Source of the DNA: Staphylococcus sp. GSSP0090
GTDB lineage: Bacteria > Bacillota > Bacilli > Staphylococcales > Staphylococcaceae
Direction: 5' to 3'
NCBI RefSeq assembly: GCF_013391405.1
Contig: NZ_JACBFD010000019.1
Location: 62,001 to 126,000, forward strand
Length of the DNA stretch: 64,000 nucleotides
Shown: one piece after another, positions 45,102 to 54,990 of the stretch
How positions within the stretch are numbered: position 1 is the first letter of the stretch
Layout: the number at the start of each line of letters is the position of its first letter
The notes under the pieces: generated by a model
Told to the model about the DNA's origin: nothing
The model's input: the letters and a program-made list of their open reading frames with translations, nothing else
The model's database searches: none
Program-made: the position numbers and the translations under genes

Positions 45102-45914
45102 ATGAAATGGTACGGTAAATTATACCTTGGTATATTAATTGCAATATTGTATATACCAATTTTATTTTTGATGGTATATTCATTTAATTCTGCGGGTAAT
45201 ATGATTCATTTTGAGCACTTCACATTGGAACATTATCAATCGTTATTTAGTAATGAGCGTTTAATGTCAGTTATATTTAATACCATCGCAGTTGCCTTGT
45301 TAGCGGCTGCATTTGCAACTGTAATTGGTACATTGGGCGCAATTGGCTTATACCATTTAAGAAATAAAAAGTTAAAAGTTTCATTATTGACGCTTAATAA
45401 TGTATTAATGGTATCTTCTGATGTAGTCATTGGCGCTTCATTTTTGATTATGTTCACTGCCATTGGTCATTTTACAGGTTTAGGGTTAGGTTTTATAACT
45501 GTGCTTATTTCGCACATTGCATTTTGTATACCAATTGTTGTGATCATCGTATTACCTAAATTATATGAAATGAATGATCATACATTAAATGCAGCGCGAG
45601 ATCTTGGAGCTACTGAATTACAAGTATTAAATAAAGTTATGTTACCTCATTTAATGCCTGGCATTATCGGTGGATTTTTTATGGCTCTGACTTATTCACT
45701 GGATGATTTTACAGTAAGTTTCTTTGTTACTGGCAATGGATTTAGTGTACTATCTGTAGAAGTCTATGCTATGGCAAGAAAAGGAATAAGTATGGAAATT
45801 AATGCTATTTCTACTATTTTATTCTTAGTAATCATGATTGGGATATTAGCTTATTATTTGATCCAGAATATGCTGAAAAATAAGAAACATAGTAAACGAG
45901 GTGTACAACAATGA
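45102..45914 (+). CDS. potC: Spermidine/putrescine ABC transporter permease (PotC)
   Basis: Second permease of the polyamine importer. The 270 residues have six helices and the EAA loop AARDLGATELQVLNKVMLPHLMPGI. The ATG at 45102 follows AAAGGGTG; a GTG three codons earlier overlaps that site. The stop overlaps the potD ATG (ATGA), so the operon is tightly coupled. Confidence 0.93.
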   Translation: MKWYGKLYLGILIAILYIPILFLMVYSFNSAGNMIHFEHFTLEHYQSLFSNERLMSVIFNTIAVALLAAAFATVIGTLGAIGLYHLRNKKLKVSLLTLNNVLMVSSDVVIGASFLIMFTAIGHFTGLGLGFITVLISHIAFCIPIVVIIVLPKLYEMNDHTLNAARDLGATELQVLNKVMLPHLMPGIIGGFFMALTYSLDDFTVSFFVTGNGFSVLSVEVYAMARKGISMEINAISTILFLVIMIGILAYYLIQNMLKNKKHSKRGVQQ

Positions 45915-46984
45915 AACGATTTTTACAATTAATTATAATTTCAATTGTTGTTGGCGTAGTATGTTTATTTATCAGTCAAAAATTCACATCCAAAGACCAT
46001 TCTGCTAGTGGTGAAAAAATATATGTCTATAACTGGGGAGAGTATATTGACCCGAGTTTAGTAAAAAAATTCCAAAAAGAAACAGGTATAGAAGTAGTTT
46101 ACGAAACATTTGACTCTAATGAAGCAATGGAAGCGAAAATACGGAACGGTGGTACAAATTACGATGTTGCTTTTCCAAGTGAATATACCGTGCAGAAATT
46201 AAAAAAAGAGAATTTGTTATTACCTCTAAATCATGAGAAAATACCAAACATGAAGAACTTAGATTCGGATTACATGAATATGTCATTTGATCGAGACAAT
46301 CGCTACTCTGTTCCTTACTTTTTTGGCACAGTAGGTATTCTGTATAACAAAAAAGCCTATCCGAATGATCATTTCGATTCCTGGAACCAACTTTATGATA
46401 AAAAATACAACAATGATATACTTCTAGTTGATGGCGCTAGAGAGGTTATAGGTTTAGCATTAAATAAATTAGGTTACAGTTTAAATGATACCAATTCACA
46501 CCATTTAGCAGAAGCTGAAAAAACATTATCTCATTTAGGCCCCAATGTTAAAGGTGTTGTAGGTGATGAAATAACGATGATGTTAGAGCAACATGAAGCA
46601 AATGTCGCAGTTGTATGGAGCGGTGTAGCAGCACCTATGGTACAAGGTAGTGATGAATTTGATTATGTCGTACCTAAAGAAGGATCTAATCTTTGGTTTG
46701 ATAATATGGTAATGCCTAAAACAGCACAAAATAAAGCAGGCGCCTACAAATTCATGAATTTTTTATTAGATGAAGAAATAAGTAAACAAAATACTGAATG
46801 GGTTGGTTACGCGACCCCTAATAAAGCAGCAAGAGCTAAATTACCCGACGAAGTTAAAAATGATAAACGTTTTTATCCTACGCAACAGGATCAACAAAGG
46901 TTAGAAGTTTATAAAGATTTAGGTAAAGAAACGTTAAGCGAATATAATGAGCGATTTTTAAATTTCAAAATGTCCTTGAATTAA
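45911..46984 (+). CDS. potD: Spermidine/putrescine-binding protein (PotD), membrane anchored
   Basis: Extracytoplasmic polyamine-binding protein of the ABC importer. The 357 residues begin with a basic N-terminus and a hydrophobic segment (about 4-24). The mature domain starts near IYVYNWGEYIDPSLVKKFQKE and contains YDVAFPSEYTVQKL and VVWSGVAAPMV, typical of PotD. The only nearby cysteine (Cys18) is preceded by Val-Val, which does not fit a lipobox. The segment is probably an uncleaved anchor. Last gene of potRABCD. Confidence 0.92.
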   Translation: MKRFLQLIIISIVVGVVCLFISQKFTSKDHSASGEKIYVYNWGEYIDPSLVKKFQKETGIEVVYETFDSNEAMEAKIRNGGTNYDVAFPSEYTVQKLKKENLLLPLNHEKIPNMKNLDSDYMNMSFDRDNRYSVPYFFGTVGILYNKKAYPNDHFDSWNQLYDKKYNNDILLVDGAREVIGLALNKLGYSLNDTNSHHLAEAEKTLSHLGPNVKGVVGDEITMMLEQHEANVAVVWSGVAAPMVQGSDEFDYVVPKEGSNLWFDNMVMPKTAQNKAGAYKFMNFLLDEEISKQNTEWVGYATPNKAARAKLPDEVKNDKRFYPTQQDQQRLEVYKDLGKETLSEYNERFLNFKMSLN

Positions 46985-47057
46985 GGCATAGTTAGTAGTT
47001 ATTTTGCTATTAATTCGCTATAATAGTTTGACAAGCAATATAAGGAGTTGTAGAAAT

Positions 47058-48227
47058 ATGTCAGGAGAGCAATATACTCAAGTTAGACGACCAGTGAGTC
47101 GGCTAGCAGAAAAAGTATTAGGTTGGTTAAGTTGGATATTCTTATTACTACTAACCGTAATTACGATGTTTATTGCACTAGTATCTTTTAGTAGTGAAAC
47201 ATCAATACAAAATTTAGAAACAACGCTAAATGGTAATGATTTTGTTCAGCAAATTCTAGCAAATAATAGTTTGAATACAACGCAATTTGTTATTTGGTTA
47301 CAAAACGGTGTTTGGGCAGTTATAGTATATTTTATCGTATGCTTATTGTTATCATTCTTAGCGCTTATATCTATGAATATTAGAATCTTATCAGGGTTCT
47401 TATTCCTATTGGCTACGGTTATAACATTACCGCTTGTACTATTATTTGTACCACTTATTATACCAATTCTATTTTTAATCGTTGCAATCATGATGTTTGC
47501 TCGAAAAGATAAAGTAGAAACAGTACCTGCATATTATACAGAAGGATATAGAGGTCATTATACGGATTATGATCAACCAACAGAACCTCAACGTAAACCT
47601 CAAACTCAATATTATGAGAAGGATCAACCTGCTGACGTTGGACAATCTCCTAATGATGATGCATTAAGAAGAGGGGGCTATTCATCCGAAGTTGCTAAAA
47701 AAGTAAATGGTGAAAATGAGGCTACTGAAGACGAACCCCAAGTACTTTCGAGACAGGCTAAATATAATTATAAGCAGAAAAAACAAAATGATGCGCAAGC
47801 AGATGTGCAAAGTGAAGCTGATGATTTTGGTAATGTGAGTGATGTGTATGATGAATCTGGAGAATATGTAGCTAAGCATAATCAAGAAGATGAAGCAGCT
47901 GCAGCACAGCGCAGACAAGAAGAATATGAAGCTGAGCAACGTCGTCAACAAGCTGAGTACGAAGAACAACAACGTCGTCAACAAGCTGAAGCCGAAGAAG
48001 CAGCCCGATTAAAACAGGAAAAAGCCGAAGAAAAAATGCGTATTAAACAAGAGAAGAAAGAGCGTAAAAAACGCGAAAAAGAAAGACGCAAACAACAACC
48101 AAGTGCAGTAAGTCAACGAAGACAAAATTTTGAAGAACGCAAAAAGATGACATCTCAGGAAACTGAAACACATAAGGATTCAAACGAAGAAACTGAAAAA
48201 GAGCAACAACCTGAGGATAAATCATAA
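47058..48227 (+). CDS. auxB: Membrane protein with long charged C-terminal coil, AuxB
   Basis: A 389-residue protein. The N-terminal 145 residues hold three to four helices (about 20-45, 75-100 and 108-145). A long hydrophilic cytoplasmic region of about 245 residues follows. Its second half is a Glu/Gln/Arg/Lys-rich coiled coil containing two 11-residue repeats (EQRRQQAEYEE-like). By position after potD it matches the S. aureus locus I recall as auxB, an auxiliary factor in beta-lactam resistance linked to lipoteichoic acid stability. The ATG at 47058 follows AAGGAGTTG. A TATAAT at 47019-47024 suggests its own promoter. Confidence 0.75.
   Translation: MSGEQYTQVRRPVSRLAEKVLGWLSWIFLLLLTVITMFIALVSFSSETSIQNLETTLNGNDFVQQILANNSLNTTQFVIWLQNGVWAVIVYFIVCLLLSFLALISMNIRILSGFLFLLATVITLPLVLLFVPLIIPILFLIVAIMMFARKDKVETVPAYYTEGYRGHYTDYDQPTEPQRKPQTQYYEKDQPADVGQSPNDDALRRGGYSSEVAKKVNGENEATEDEPQVLSRQAKYNYKQKKQNDAQADVQSEADDFGNVSDVYDESGEYVAKHNQEDEAAAAQRRQEEYEAEQRRQQAEYEEQQRRQQAEAEEAARLKQEKAEEKMRIKQEKKERKKREKERRKQQPSAVSQRRQNFEERKKMTSQETETHKDSNEETEKEQQPEDKS
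47937..47989 (+). repeat. 33-nt tandem repeat inside auxB
   Basis: The 20-mer CAACGTCGTCAACAAGCTGA occurs at 47937-47956 and again at 47970-47989. The 33-nt period equals 11 codons, so the reading frame is preserved and copy number could vary without frameshift. Confidence 0.85.
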
Positions 48228-48255
48228 ATAGCTTTTTAACAGATAATGTTTAAAT

Positions 48256-48301
48256 AAAAAAGATGAGCGCGGACATTAAGTTTACCGCGCTCATCTTTTT
48301 G
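48256..48301. terminator. Bidirectional terminator between auxB and mntH
   Basis: AAAAAGATGAGCGCGG pairs with CCGCGCTCATCTTTTT (16 bp) around a 12-nt loop, with T-rich ends in both directions. It serves auxB (+) and mntH (-). Confidence 0.92.
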
Positions 48302-48357
48302 TTTATTTAACGTTTCCATATGGTATTCATTTTAGTTATATATAATCACGTTATGGA

Positions 48358-49698
48358 TTATAACTCTTGGAATGTTTGAATAATTAGGTAGATATTTAGA
48401 ATGCTAAGTATAATGATTAAGCACCATGATATGATATTTACCCATAATTTATTTTTAAATTGTCCCATTAAGCGTTTGTCATTTGTTGATAATTGAAGCG
48501 GTATTAATGAAAATGGTAAAGCTAAACTTAAAAATACTTGTGAAAAAACTAATAATTGTTCCATTTTCGCTTCATTACTATTAAAGACGATTAAACAGAT
48601 AATGATTGGTAATATCGCAATTAAACGTGTAATTAATCTGCGTAACCAATTCGGTATTTTTAGGTTTATAAATCCTTCCATAACAATTTGACCTGCCATT
48701 GTCCCAGTTATTGTAGAATTTTGACCTGATGCAAGTAGCGCAATTGCGAATAATGTACTCATTATTGCACCTAACGAAGCACCTAATAGTGGTTGAGTTT
48801 GTAATGCGTGATATAAATCATAGAATCCACCTAATTGGTCTGTATTTACACCAAAGAAAAGCGCTGCACCTAATACAAGTAATAAACAATTTACGATGAA
48901 TGCAATGGATAATTGTATATTTGAGTCCATTGTTGCATATTTAATGGCTTGTGATTTTGATTGTGTACTGTTGCGATCATACATACGTGATTGAACGATT
49001 GATGAATGTAAATATAAGTTATGAGGCATAATTGTCGCACCGATAATACCTAATGCGATAAAAAGTGCGCCATTATCTGTAATAATTGTTGAGCTCGGAA
49101 CGAAACCATTTAAAACTTCTGTGACATGAGGAGATGCAATAAACACCTCAAAAACAAAAATAACAAGCACTGTGAAGATAAGTGTTCCTACAATGGCTTC
49201 GATTTTTCTAAAACCAAAGCGCATAATAAATAATAGTAGGAAAACATCAAATACAGTGATGAGTGCGCCCAGAAGAAGCGGAATGCCGAATAATAAATCT
49301 AATGCAATGGCACTACCTATAACTTCTGCAATATCTGTCGCGATAATCGCTAATTCGGCAATAATCCAAAATACAAATGCTACTGGCTTATTCAAATAGT
49401 GTTTAGTAGCTTGCGCTAAATCCATACCTGTTGCTATGCCTAACCTTACTGTCATACTTTGTAATAACATTGCTGACAGACTTGAAAGTAAAATCACGAA
49501 TAGCAAAATGTATCCAAACTGTGCGCCCCCCTGCATAGAAGTAATCCAATTACCTGGATCCATGTATCCAACAGCGACTAATAAACCGGGTCCTAAAAAT
49601 GAAAATAATTTTTGACTAAATTTGCCATGAGTATTGATGGAAACCGTATTATTAATTTCATCTAAACTCTTATTATGGGTTTGAATTTGATTTTTCAA
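48358..49698 (-). CDS. mntH: Manganese transporter MntH (NRAMP)
   Basis: Proton-coupled Mn2+ importer of the cell membrane. The 446 residues have about eleven helices. They carry the NRAMP metal-site motif DPGNW ([11 protein letters not shown]) in helix 1 and [10 protein letters not shown] in helix 6, plus [15 protein letters not shown]. The start is TTG at 49698, directly after GGAGGTGGGGG; the upstream ATGs lie inside or before that ribosome site. The promoter overlaps an MntR-type palindrome, so Mn2+ repression is expected. Confidence 0.95.
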   Translation of the reverse strand: MKNQIQTHNKSLDEINNTVSINTHGKFSQKLFSFLGPGLLVAVGYMDPGNWITSMQGGAQFGYILLFVILLSSLSAMLLQSMTVRLGIATGMDLAQATKHYLNKPVAFVFWIIAELAIIATDIAEVIGSAIALDLLFGIPLLLGALITVFDVFLLLFIMRFGFRKIEAIVGTLIFTVLVIFVFEVFIASPHVTEVLNGFVPSSTIITDNGALFIALGIIGATIMPHNLYLHSSIVQSRMYDRNSTQSKSQAIKYATMDSNIQLSIAFIVNCLLLVLGAALFFGVNTDQLGGFYDLYHALQTQPLLGASLGAIMSTLFAIALLASGQNSTITGTMAGQIVMEGFINLKIPNWLRRLITRLIAILPIIICLIVFNSNEAKMEQLLVFSQVFLSLALPFSLIPLQLSTNDKRLMGQFKNKLWVNIISWCLIIILSILNIYLIIQTFQEL

Positions 49699-49734
49699 TA
49701 CCCCCACCTCCATATTCATTTATTAACATTTTAT

Positions 49735-49768
49735 AGATTACTCCAAAATAATTATTAGGTCAACCTAA
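49735..49768 (-). promoter_or_regulatory. mntH promoter overlapping an MntR-type operator
   Basis: On the minus strand -35 TTGACC (49758-49763) and -10 TAATCT (49735-49740) are 17 bp apart. The -35 lies inside the palindrome TTAGGT-CA-ACCTAA (49755-49768). That matches the TTAGGTTAACCTAA-type sites known for staphylococcal DtxR-family regulators. Binding of Mn-loaded repressor would block RNA polymerase. Confidence 0.8.
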
Positions 49769-49913
49769 AAAATAACTTAAGAATAAATTTCTTTGGCAGA
49801 TTAAATGGCAAATCAGGCATATGGATTAAATAGAGTGTTTAATAAAGCCGAGGATTTTTAATTAAAAGCAATTTTGGTATGATAGAAGAAAGTATAGATT
49901 AAGGAGGAAGTCG

Positions 49914-50417
49914 ATGAAAAGGAAAGCCGAACGTATCATGGCATGGATTGCAAATGGTCTTAGTATATTGTTTTTATTATTAATGGTTCTAGTCTTTTCA
50001 TTTATGAATGTACCAGAATTTAAAGATGTATTTCACCAAATGAACCAACAGCAAGGTATAGAAATGTCTATGGAAGCATTTAAAACATCTATTATATTCC
50101 AAGGGAGTTTACTCATTATTTCTACGATACTTGGTATAATGGCGACTTTTATTATCAAGGGAAATCGTTTATTGGCTGCTTGCCTTTTTATCATCGCAGC
50201 GGTGACGAGTATATTTTCTGGGAATTTTGTAGCACTTATTTTATGGTTGATTGTAGGTATTATGTTATTCATCAAAAAGGATAATCAATCGGATTATAAG
50301 AAAGATAAGATTTCAAATGATAATACGAGCTATAAGCATGCTACGCGTCAATCAAAGGATATGGATCCTGATCGTGAAATGAAACAAAAGAAAGATAATG
50401 ATCCTTATATTTATTAA
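49914..50417 (+). CDS. DUF4064-like membrane protein
   Basis: A 167-residue protein with four hydrophobic helices (about 9-31, 57-80, 86-102 and 104-122) in a compact N-terminal membrane domain. A hydrophilic, Lys/Asp-rich C-terminal tail of about 45 residues ends NDPYIY. The layout fits DUF4064 proteins, which have no known function. AGGAGG precedes the ATG. Flanked by mntH and a convergent DUF1054 gene, it is probably monocistronic. Confidence 0.75.
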   Translation: MKRKAERIMAWIANGLSILFLLLMVLVFSFMNVPEFKDVFHQMNQQQGIEMSMEAFKTSIIFQGSLLIISTILGIMATFIIKGNRLLAACLFIIAAVTSIFSGNFVALILWLIVGIMLFIKKDNQSDYKKDKISNDNTSYKHATRQSKDMDPDREMKQKKDNDPYIY

Positions 50418-50493
50418 ACATCATTAGGAAGTATACAAAATTTTATAATTAAAAGACGTGTTAAGCAAAATCATGATAATGCTAAAAATAAAA

Positions 50494-50590
50494 CAACTGA
50501 CCTTATACAATGTGCCACTTTATAAATTAGGCTGTATAGCTGATTTATAAAGATGACATTAAAATAGTAAAGGTCAGTTGCTTTTTATTT
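50494..50590 (+). terminator. Nested inverted repeat ending in a terminator
   Basis: CAACTGACCTT at 50494 pairs with AAGGTCAGTTG ending at 50580 and is followed by CTTTTTATTT. An inner helix, CTTTATAAATTAG against CTGATTTATAAAG, lies within. The whole is about 87 nt, longer than a normal terminator, in the gap between convergent genes. Confidence 0.65.
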
Positions 50591-51196
50591 ATAAAATTTT
50601 AACAGTTGTTCAAATGTATCTTCTAAGAATGATAGAAATACTTTATCACTTTTAAGGTGTTCTGAATTGGGTGACAAAGTACGAGCCACGAAAAATTCGC
50701 CTTTTTTAACTTCTTTAACACGCTTAAATGCTTTGAATAAATCTTCGTCAGTCATATTATGGATGTAAGTTTTTTCTTGACTCATATGGTCTAAACTTAC
50801 ACTATAATCCGAAGGTAACTCTCTTAGTACATCGAATTGGTCCTCAAAAACTTGTACTTGTTGTGCTTTATCTTTAGCTTCATGCATTACACCATACATC
50901 ACGAATAATTGATCTTCAAACAGACCTATTTGAAAATGGGGTTGCATTTTATAACCACGGTTATTTGTAGCAAAAGCGACCCAAGTATCTTTGGGTGGGT
51001 TGACGCTTCTACGTGCGTGTTTAGCAACATGTGGATAGAAAATTTCACCAGTTGCAGTTTCTAAATATTGAGCAAAGTAGTCGCCCAAATGATTTAATTG
51101 TGGTCTAACATGTTCATTGAGTGCTTCCATTCTAGCGTCAAGACCATCAACAGTAAATGCTTTAAAATCTTTAGGTTTAAATGTATATTTAGTCAT
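50585..51196 (-). CDS. DUF1054 family protein (YktB-like, UPF0637)
   Basis: A 203-residue soluble protein. [25 protein letters not shown] at the N-terminus, and [42 protein letters not shown], match the conserved DUF1054/UPF0637 family, whose Bacillus member is YktB. No enzymatic motif is evident and the function is unknown. AGGAGG lies upstream of the ATG. It is interesting that its Bacillus neighbour YktA also has a relative in this window (42.2 kb). Confidence 0.88.
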   Translation of the reverse strand: MTKYTFKPKDFKAFTVDGLDARMEALNEHVRPQLNHLGDYFAQYLETATGEIFYPHVAKHARRSVNPPKDTWVAFATNNRGYKMQPHFQIGLFEDQLFVMYGVMHEAKDKAQQVQVFEDQFDVLRELPSDYSVSLDHMSQEKTYIHNMTDEDLFKAFKRVKEVKKGEFFVARTLSPNSEHLKSDKVFLSFLEDTFEQLLKFYK

Positions 51197-51458
51197 TTGG
51201 TCCTCCTATAATCATTATATACGTTTGTATTGTAGCATAATATAAATATCGAAACATTTGCTTTGCTCTACATAAGTGGGCTACTGAATAAATGGTGTCT
51301 CACGCGTGTATACAAGCTGTAAAAAGGGTAATTAATTAAAATAGACAAATCATGTTTAAATGAGAGATTACGAATTATTATAGAAAGCACTTAATTAAGG
51401 TTAATATCTTTTTAAGTATTAATTAATGTATAATTGATAGGCACAAGGAGCTGATACA

Positions 51459-52277
51459 ATGACGGTTTATGAATTTGCAAAAGGTCTTATATTAGAAGCG
51501 GGCATCAATGTTAAAAAAATAATGAAACAAGACATTAAGATTGAGACGAAATCCAATCCTAATGATTTAGTAACGAATGTGGATAAAGCTACAGAGAAAT
51601 TTCTTTTTGATAATATTAAACAAACATACCCCAATCATTTAGTTATAGGTGAAGAAGGGCATGGTCATGAATTGAAAGATGAAGCAGGTGTCGTTTGGGT
51701 TATTGATCCAATTGATGGGACCTTGAACTTTGTACATCAACAGGAAAATTTTGCAATTTCAATCGGTATTTATAATGACGGAAAACCATACGCAGGCTTT
51801 GTCTATGATGTTATGAACGATGTATTGTATCACGCTAAAACGGGTGAAGGGGCATATGAAAACAGTAATTTGTTACCAATAATCCAATCCACGCCATTAG
51901 CAAAGAGTCTTATTGGCATAAACCCCAATTGGTTGACTAAACCACGCTTAGGGGAAATGTTTAAACCAATCGTAAATGAAGCAAGGAGCGCGCGTGCGTA
52001 TGGTTCAGCAGCATTAGAAATCATACATGTGGCAACTGGTAAATTAGGTGCATATATCACGCCAAGATTACAACCATGGGATTTTGCAGGCGGTTTAATT
52101 ATTCTAAATGAAGTGGGTGGGGTTGGCACAAACTTATTAGGAGAAGCATTATCAATATATGAACCCAATTCAATTATAATGGCAAATAAAGGGTTACATT
52201 CAGAGTTAATAGCCAATCATTTCAAAAAAAATTATGAAATTGTGCAACTATTACAGCAAAAATTAAAAGCCAAATAA
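51459..52277 (+). CDS. Inositol monophosphatase family protein
   Basis: A Mg-dependent sugar or nucleotide phosphatase. The 272 residues show the family metal-binding motifs GEEGHG (Glu about 66-67), WVIDPIDGTLNFVHQ (DPIDGT) and WDFAGGLIIL. The exact substrate (inositol phosphate, NADP, or fructose bisphosphate as in some Gram-positive members) cannot be read from the sequence. AAGGAG precedes the ATG. Adjacent but opposite to DUF1054. Confidence 0.88.
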   Translation: MTVYEFAKGLILEAGINVKKIMKQDIKIETKSNPNDLVTNVDKATEKFLFDNIKQTYPNHLVIGEEGHGHELKDEAGVVWVIDPIDGTLNFVHQQENFAISIGIYNDGKPYAGFVYDVMNDVLYHAKTGEGAYENSNLLPIIQSTPLAKSLIGINPNWLTKPRLGEMFKPIVNEARSARAYGSAALEIIHVATGKLGAYITPRLQPWDFAGGLIILNEVGGVGTNLLGEALSIYEPNSIIMANKGLHSELIANHFKKNYEIVQLLQQKLKAK

Positions 52278-52310
52278 GGTACGATAAATATATTTTTGAA
52301 AAAATAAAAA

Positions 52311-52344
52311 AGCGTCTCGCTCCTACTTTAGAGGAGAAAGACGC
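52311..52344 (-). terminator. Terminator of the ylaF-like gene
   Basis: On the minus strand TGCGTCT..CTCCTC pairs with GAGGAG-type GTAGGAGCGAGACGC. It is followed by TTTTTTATTTTTTC. The stem can also act for the convergent phosphatase gene. Confidence 0.8.
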
Positions 52345-52375
52345 ATTGATGAATATATATTAAATTAACATGAGC

Positions 52376-52567
52376 TTATAGCCAATCATTTTCACGATAT
52401 TTCTTTTTTAACGTGAAACCGTAACCAAATGTTGCAATGAATAATATAAATGTTAAAATCATGAATGGAACATTTGTAGCAGCTAAACTGAAGCTAAATA
52501 AAAGTAAAAATACTATAGCAACCACAGCGAGTACCCAGAATATTGCTTTTGATTTTTTTTGTTGCAT
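52376..52567 (-). CDS. YlaF-like small membrane protein (DUF5325)
   Basis: A 63-residue protein with two hydrophobic helices (about 8-27 and 31-50) and a basic C-terminal end (TLKKKYRENDWL). Size, sequence style and position directly beside typA match the YlaF/DUF5325 family of Bacillus. The ATG at 52567 follows AAAGGTG; an upstream reading of 11 more codons includes that ribosome site and is rejected. Function unknown. Confidence 0.75.
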   Translation of the reverse strand: MQQKKSKAIFWVLAVVAIVFLLLFSFSLAATNVPFMILTFILFIATFGYGFTLKKKYRENDWL

Positions 52568-52667
52568 CCCTACCACACCTTTATAGTTTTCTTTAACCAA
52601 TTATATGATATAATAAAAAAGTTGCAAAGAAAAGTGGGAATTTACTCGAGAAAGGAAATTGTATAAA

Positions 52668-54515
52668 ATGACTAAAATAAGAGAAGATGTTCGTAATATA
52701 GCTATTATTGCTCACGTTGACCATGGTAAAACGACACTTGTAGACGAATTGTTGAAACAATCAGGAATTTTCCGTGAGAATGAGCATGTTGACGAAAGAG
52801 CAATGGATTCAAATGATATCGAAAGAGAACGTGGTATCACAATCCTTGCGAAAAACACAGCAGTAAATTACAAAGATAATCGAATTAATATATTAGATAC
52901 ACCAGGACACGCTGACTTCGGTGGAGAAGTAGAACGTATTATGAAAATGGTTGATGGTGTAGTCTTAGTTGTAGATGCATATGAAGGTACGATGCCTCAA
53001 ACACGCTTTGTATTAAAAAAAGCATTAGAACAAAACTTGAAACCAGTTGTTGTTGTAAACAAAATTGATAAACCAGAAGCTAGACCAGAAGGTGTAGTTG
53101 ATGAAGTATTAGACTTATTTATAGAATTAGAAGCAAACGATGAGCAACTTGATTTCCCAGTTGTATATGCTTCAGCTGTAAACGGAACTGCAAGTTTAGA
53201 TCCAGAAAAACAAGATGAAAACATGCAGTCATTATATGAAACAATTATTGATTATGTTCCTGCACCTATCGATAATAGAGATGAGCCACTACAATTCCAA
53301 ACAGCACTATTAGATTATAGTGACTATTTAGGTCGTATTGGTGTTGGTCGCGTATTTAGAGGTACAATGCGTGTGGGCGACAATGTATCATTGATTAAAT
53401 TAGACGGATCAATTAAAAACTTCCGTGTAACAAAAATCTTTGGTTTCTTCGGTTTGAAACGTGAAGAAGTTAATGAAGCATATGCTGGTGACTTAATCGC
53501 TGTATCAGGCATGGAAGATATTAACGTTGGTGAAACAGTAACACCAACTGACAATCAAGAAGCATTGCCAGTGTTAAGAATTGATGAACCAACATTAGAA
53601 ATGACTTTCAGAGTAAACAATTCTCCATTCGCAGGTCGTGAAGGTGATTACGTGACTTCACGCCAAATTCAAGAACGTTTAGATCAACAGTTAGAAACAG
53701 ACGTTTCTTTAAAAGTTACACAAACAGAATCTCCAGATAAATGGATTGTTGCAGGTCGTGGTGAATTACATTTATCTATATTAATTGAAAATATGAGACG
53801 TGAAGGTTTTGAATTACAAGTTTCTAAACCACAAGTAATTTTAAGAGAAATTGATGGCGTACAATGTGAACCATTTGAGCGTGTACAATGTGAAGTACCA
53901 CAAGAATATACAGGTGCTGTGATTGAATCATTAGGTCAACGTAAAGGTGAAATGTTAGACATGGTCACTACAGATAATGGTTTAACACGTATTATCTTTA
54001 TGGTACCAGCACGTGGATTAATCGGTTATACTACTGAATTCATGTCTCAAACGCGTGGTTATGGTATTATTAACCATACATTCGAAGAATTTAAACCGCG
54101 TGTTAAAGGCCGTATCGGTGGTAGAAGAAATGGTGCATTAGTTTCATTAGATCAAGGTAAAGCAAGTTCATATGCACTTATGGGCTTAGAAGACCGTGGT
54201 GTAAACTTTATGGAACCTGGTACTGAAGTTTATGAAGGTATGGTTGTTGGTGAACATAATCGTGAAAATGACTTAACAGTCAATGTAACGAAAGAGAAAA
54301 ACCAAACTAACGTACGTTCTTCTAATAAAGACCAAACGGTTACAATGAAACGTCCAAGAACGTTAACTCTTGAAGAAGCATTACAATTTATTAATGACGA
54401 TGAGCTTGTAGAAGCTACGCCAGAAAATATTCGTATTAGAAAAACAGTATTAGAGAAAAACGCACGTGAAAAAGAAGCAAAACGCATTAAACAATTAATG
54501 CAAGAAGATGAATAA
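52668..54515 (+). CDS. typA: Ribosome-associated GTPase TypA/BipA
   Basis: Translational GTPase of the elongation-factor superfamily, linked to ribosome assembly and stress growth. The 615 residues have G1 [10 protein letters not shown]2 RERGITI, G3 DTPGHADF and G4 [12 protein letters not shown]-like domains II, III and V and the unique C-terminal domain follow. The ATG at 52668 is chosen by family N-terminus; the in-frame TTG at 52659 is closer to AAAGGA, so a slightly earlier start is possible. Followed by a strong terminator. Confidence 0.95.
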   Translation: MTKIREDVRNIAIIAHVDHGKTTLVDELLKQSGIFRENEHVDERAMDSNDIERERGITILAKNTAVNYKDNRINILDTPGHADFGGEVERIMKMVDGVVLVVDAYEGTMPQTRFVLKKALEQNLKPVVVVNKIDKPEARPEGVVDEVLDLFIELEANDEQLDFPVVYASAVNGTASLDPEKQDENMQSLYETIIDYVPAPIDNRDEPLQFQTALLDYSDYLGRIGVGRVFRGTMRVGDNVSLIKLDGSIKNFRVTKIFGFFGLKREEVNEAYAGDLIAVSGMEDINVGETVTPTDNQEALPVLRIDEPTLEMTFRVNNSPFAGREGDYVTSRQIQERLDQQLETDVSLKVTQTESPDKWIVAGRGELHLSILIENMRREGFELQVSKPQVILREIDGVQCEPFERVQCEVPQEYTGAVIESLGQRKGEMLDMVTTDNGLTRIIFMVPARGLIGYTTEFMSQTRGYGIINHTFEEFKPRVKGRIGGRRNGALVSLDQGKASSYALMGLEDRGVNFMEPGTEVYEGMVVGEHNRENDLTVNVTKEKNQTNVRSSNKDQTVTMKRPRTLTLEEALQFINDDELVEATPENIRIRKTVLEKNAREKEAKRIKQLMQEDE

Positions 54516-54557
54516 GCGTATACTTTTATTATAAAAGATATGGCTTGCAATATATGA

Positions 54558-54627
54558 GGACTAATCCGAATCAGGATTCGTCCTAGACTGTCGATAAAGT
54601 CTCTGACTTTGTTGGCAGTTTTTTTAT
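54558..54627 (+). terminator. Tandem hairpins after typA
   Basis: A first hairpin GGAC-T-AATCC / GGATT-C-GTCC spans 54558-54584. The second, 54587-54619, is a 15-bp stem (with G-U pairs) around a TCT loop, followed by seven T. The second is an intrinsic terminator for typA. Confidence 0.88.
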
Positions 54628-54990
54628 GCACGCTTTCCGTGGTTACTGCTTTAGCTCGTAATCTTGGGCAAGTGCTTTCCACAAAGACGTCGGCATATAT
54701 CATTGCCAATATCATAATATATAAATTAAGTAGTGTTGCTGTTTATTATCATGTAATTTTGATTGTATATAGTTGTTTGAGCTATAGTTAGCACCTGTAG
54801 TCTGTTAATCAACTACTTCTATGAAATCGAATACGATGCAAAATCGACGCAATATATAAAAGACTGTTCAAAAAATAAGGCCCTTTCGATTAATTAAATT
54901 ATAGGTGCATAATTTAAAATCGAGGTACCTTATGAGTTAGAGCACTTTATGTCTCCGATGTTTTATTGGATTTGTAATATATACAACTGA
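54628..54990. other. Gene-free spacer with a possible dispersed repeat
   Basis: About 360 bp without a supported gene. 54628-54695 has clearly higher GC than the flanks. On the minus strand it reads GCACTTGCCCAAGATTACGA, then AAAGCAGTAACCACGGAAAG. This resembles an intergenic sequence I recall as repeated in staphylococcal genomes, but I cannot confirm copy number here. The remainder (54700-54990) is AT-rich and shows nothing definite. Confidence 0.35.

Noticed and set aside
54609-54791. 60-residue plus-strand ORF after typA
   Set aside because: It begins in the typA terminator T run, has no ribosome site and no family resemblance; the GC-rich patch is better treated as intergenic.
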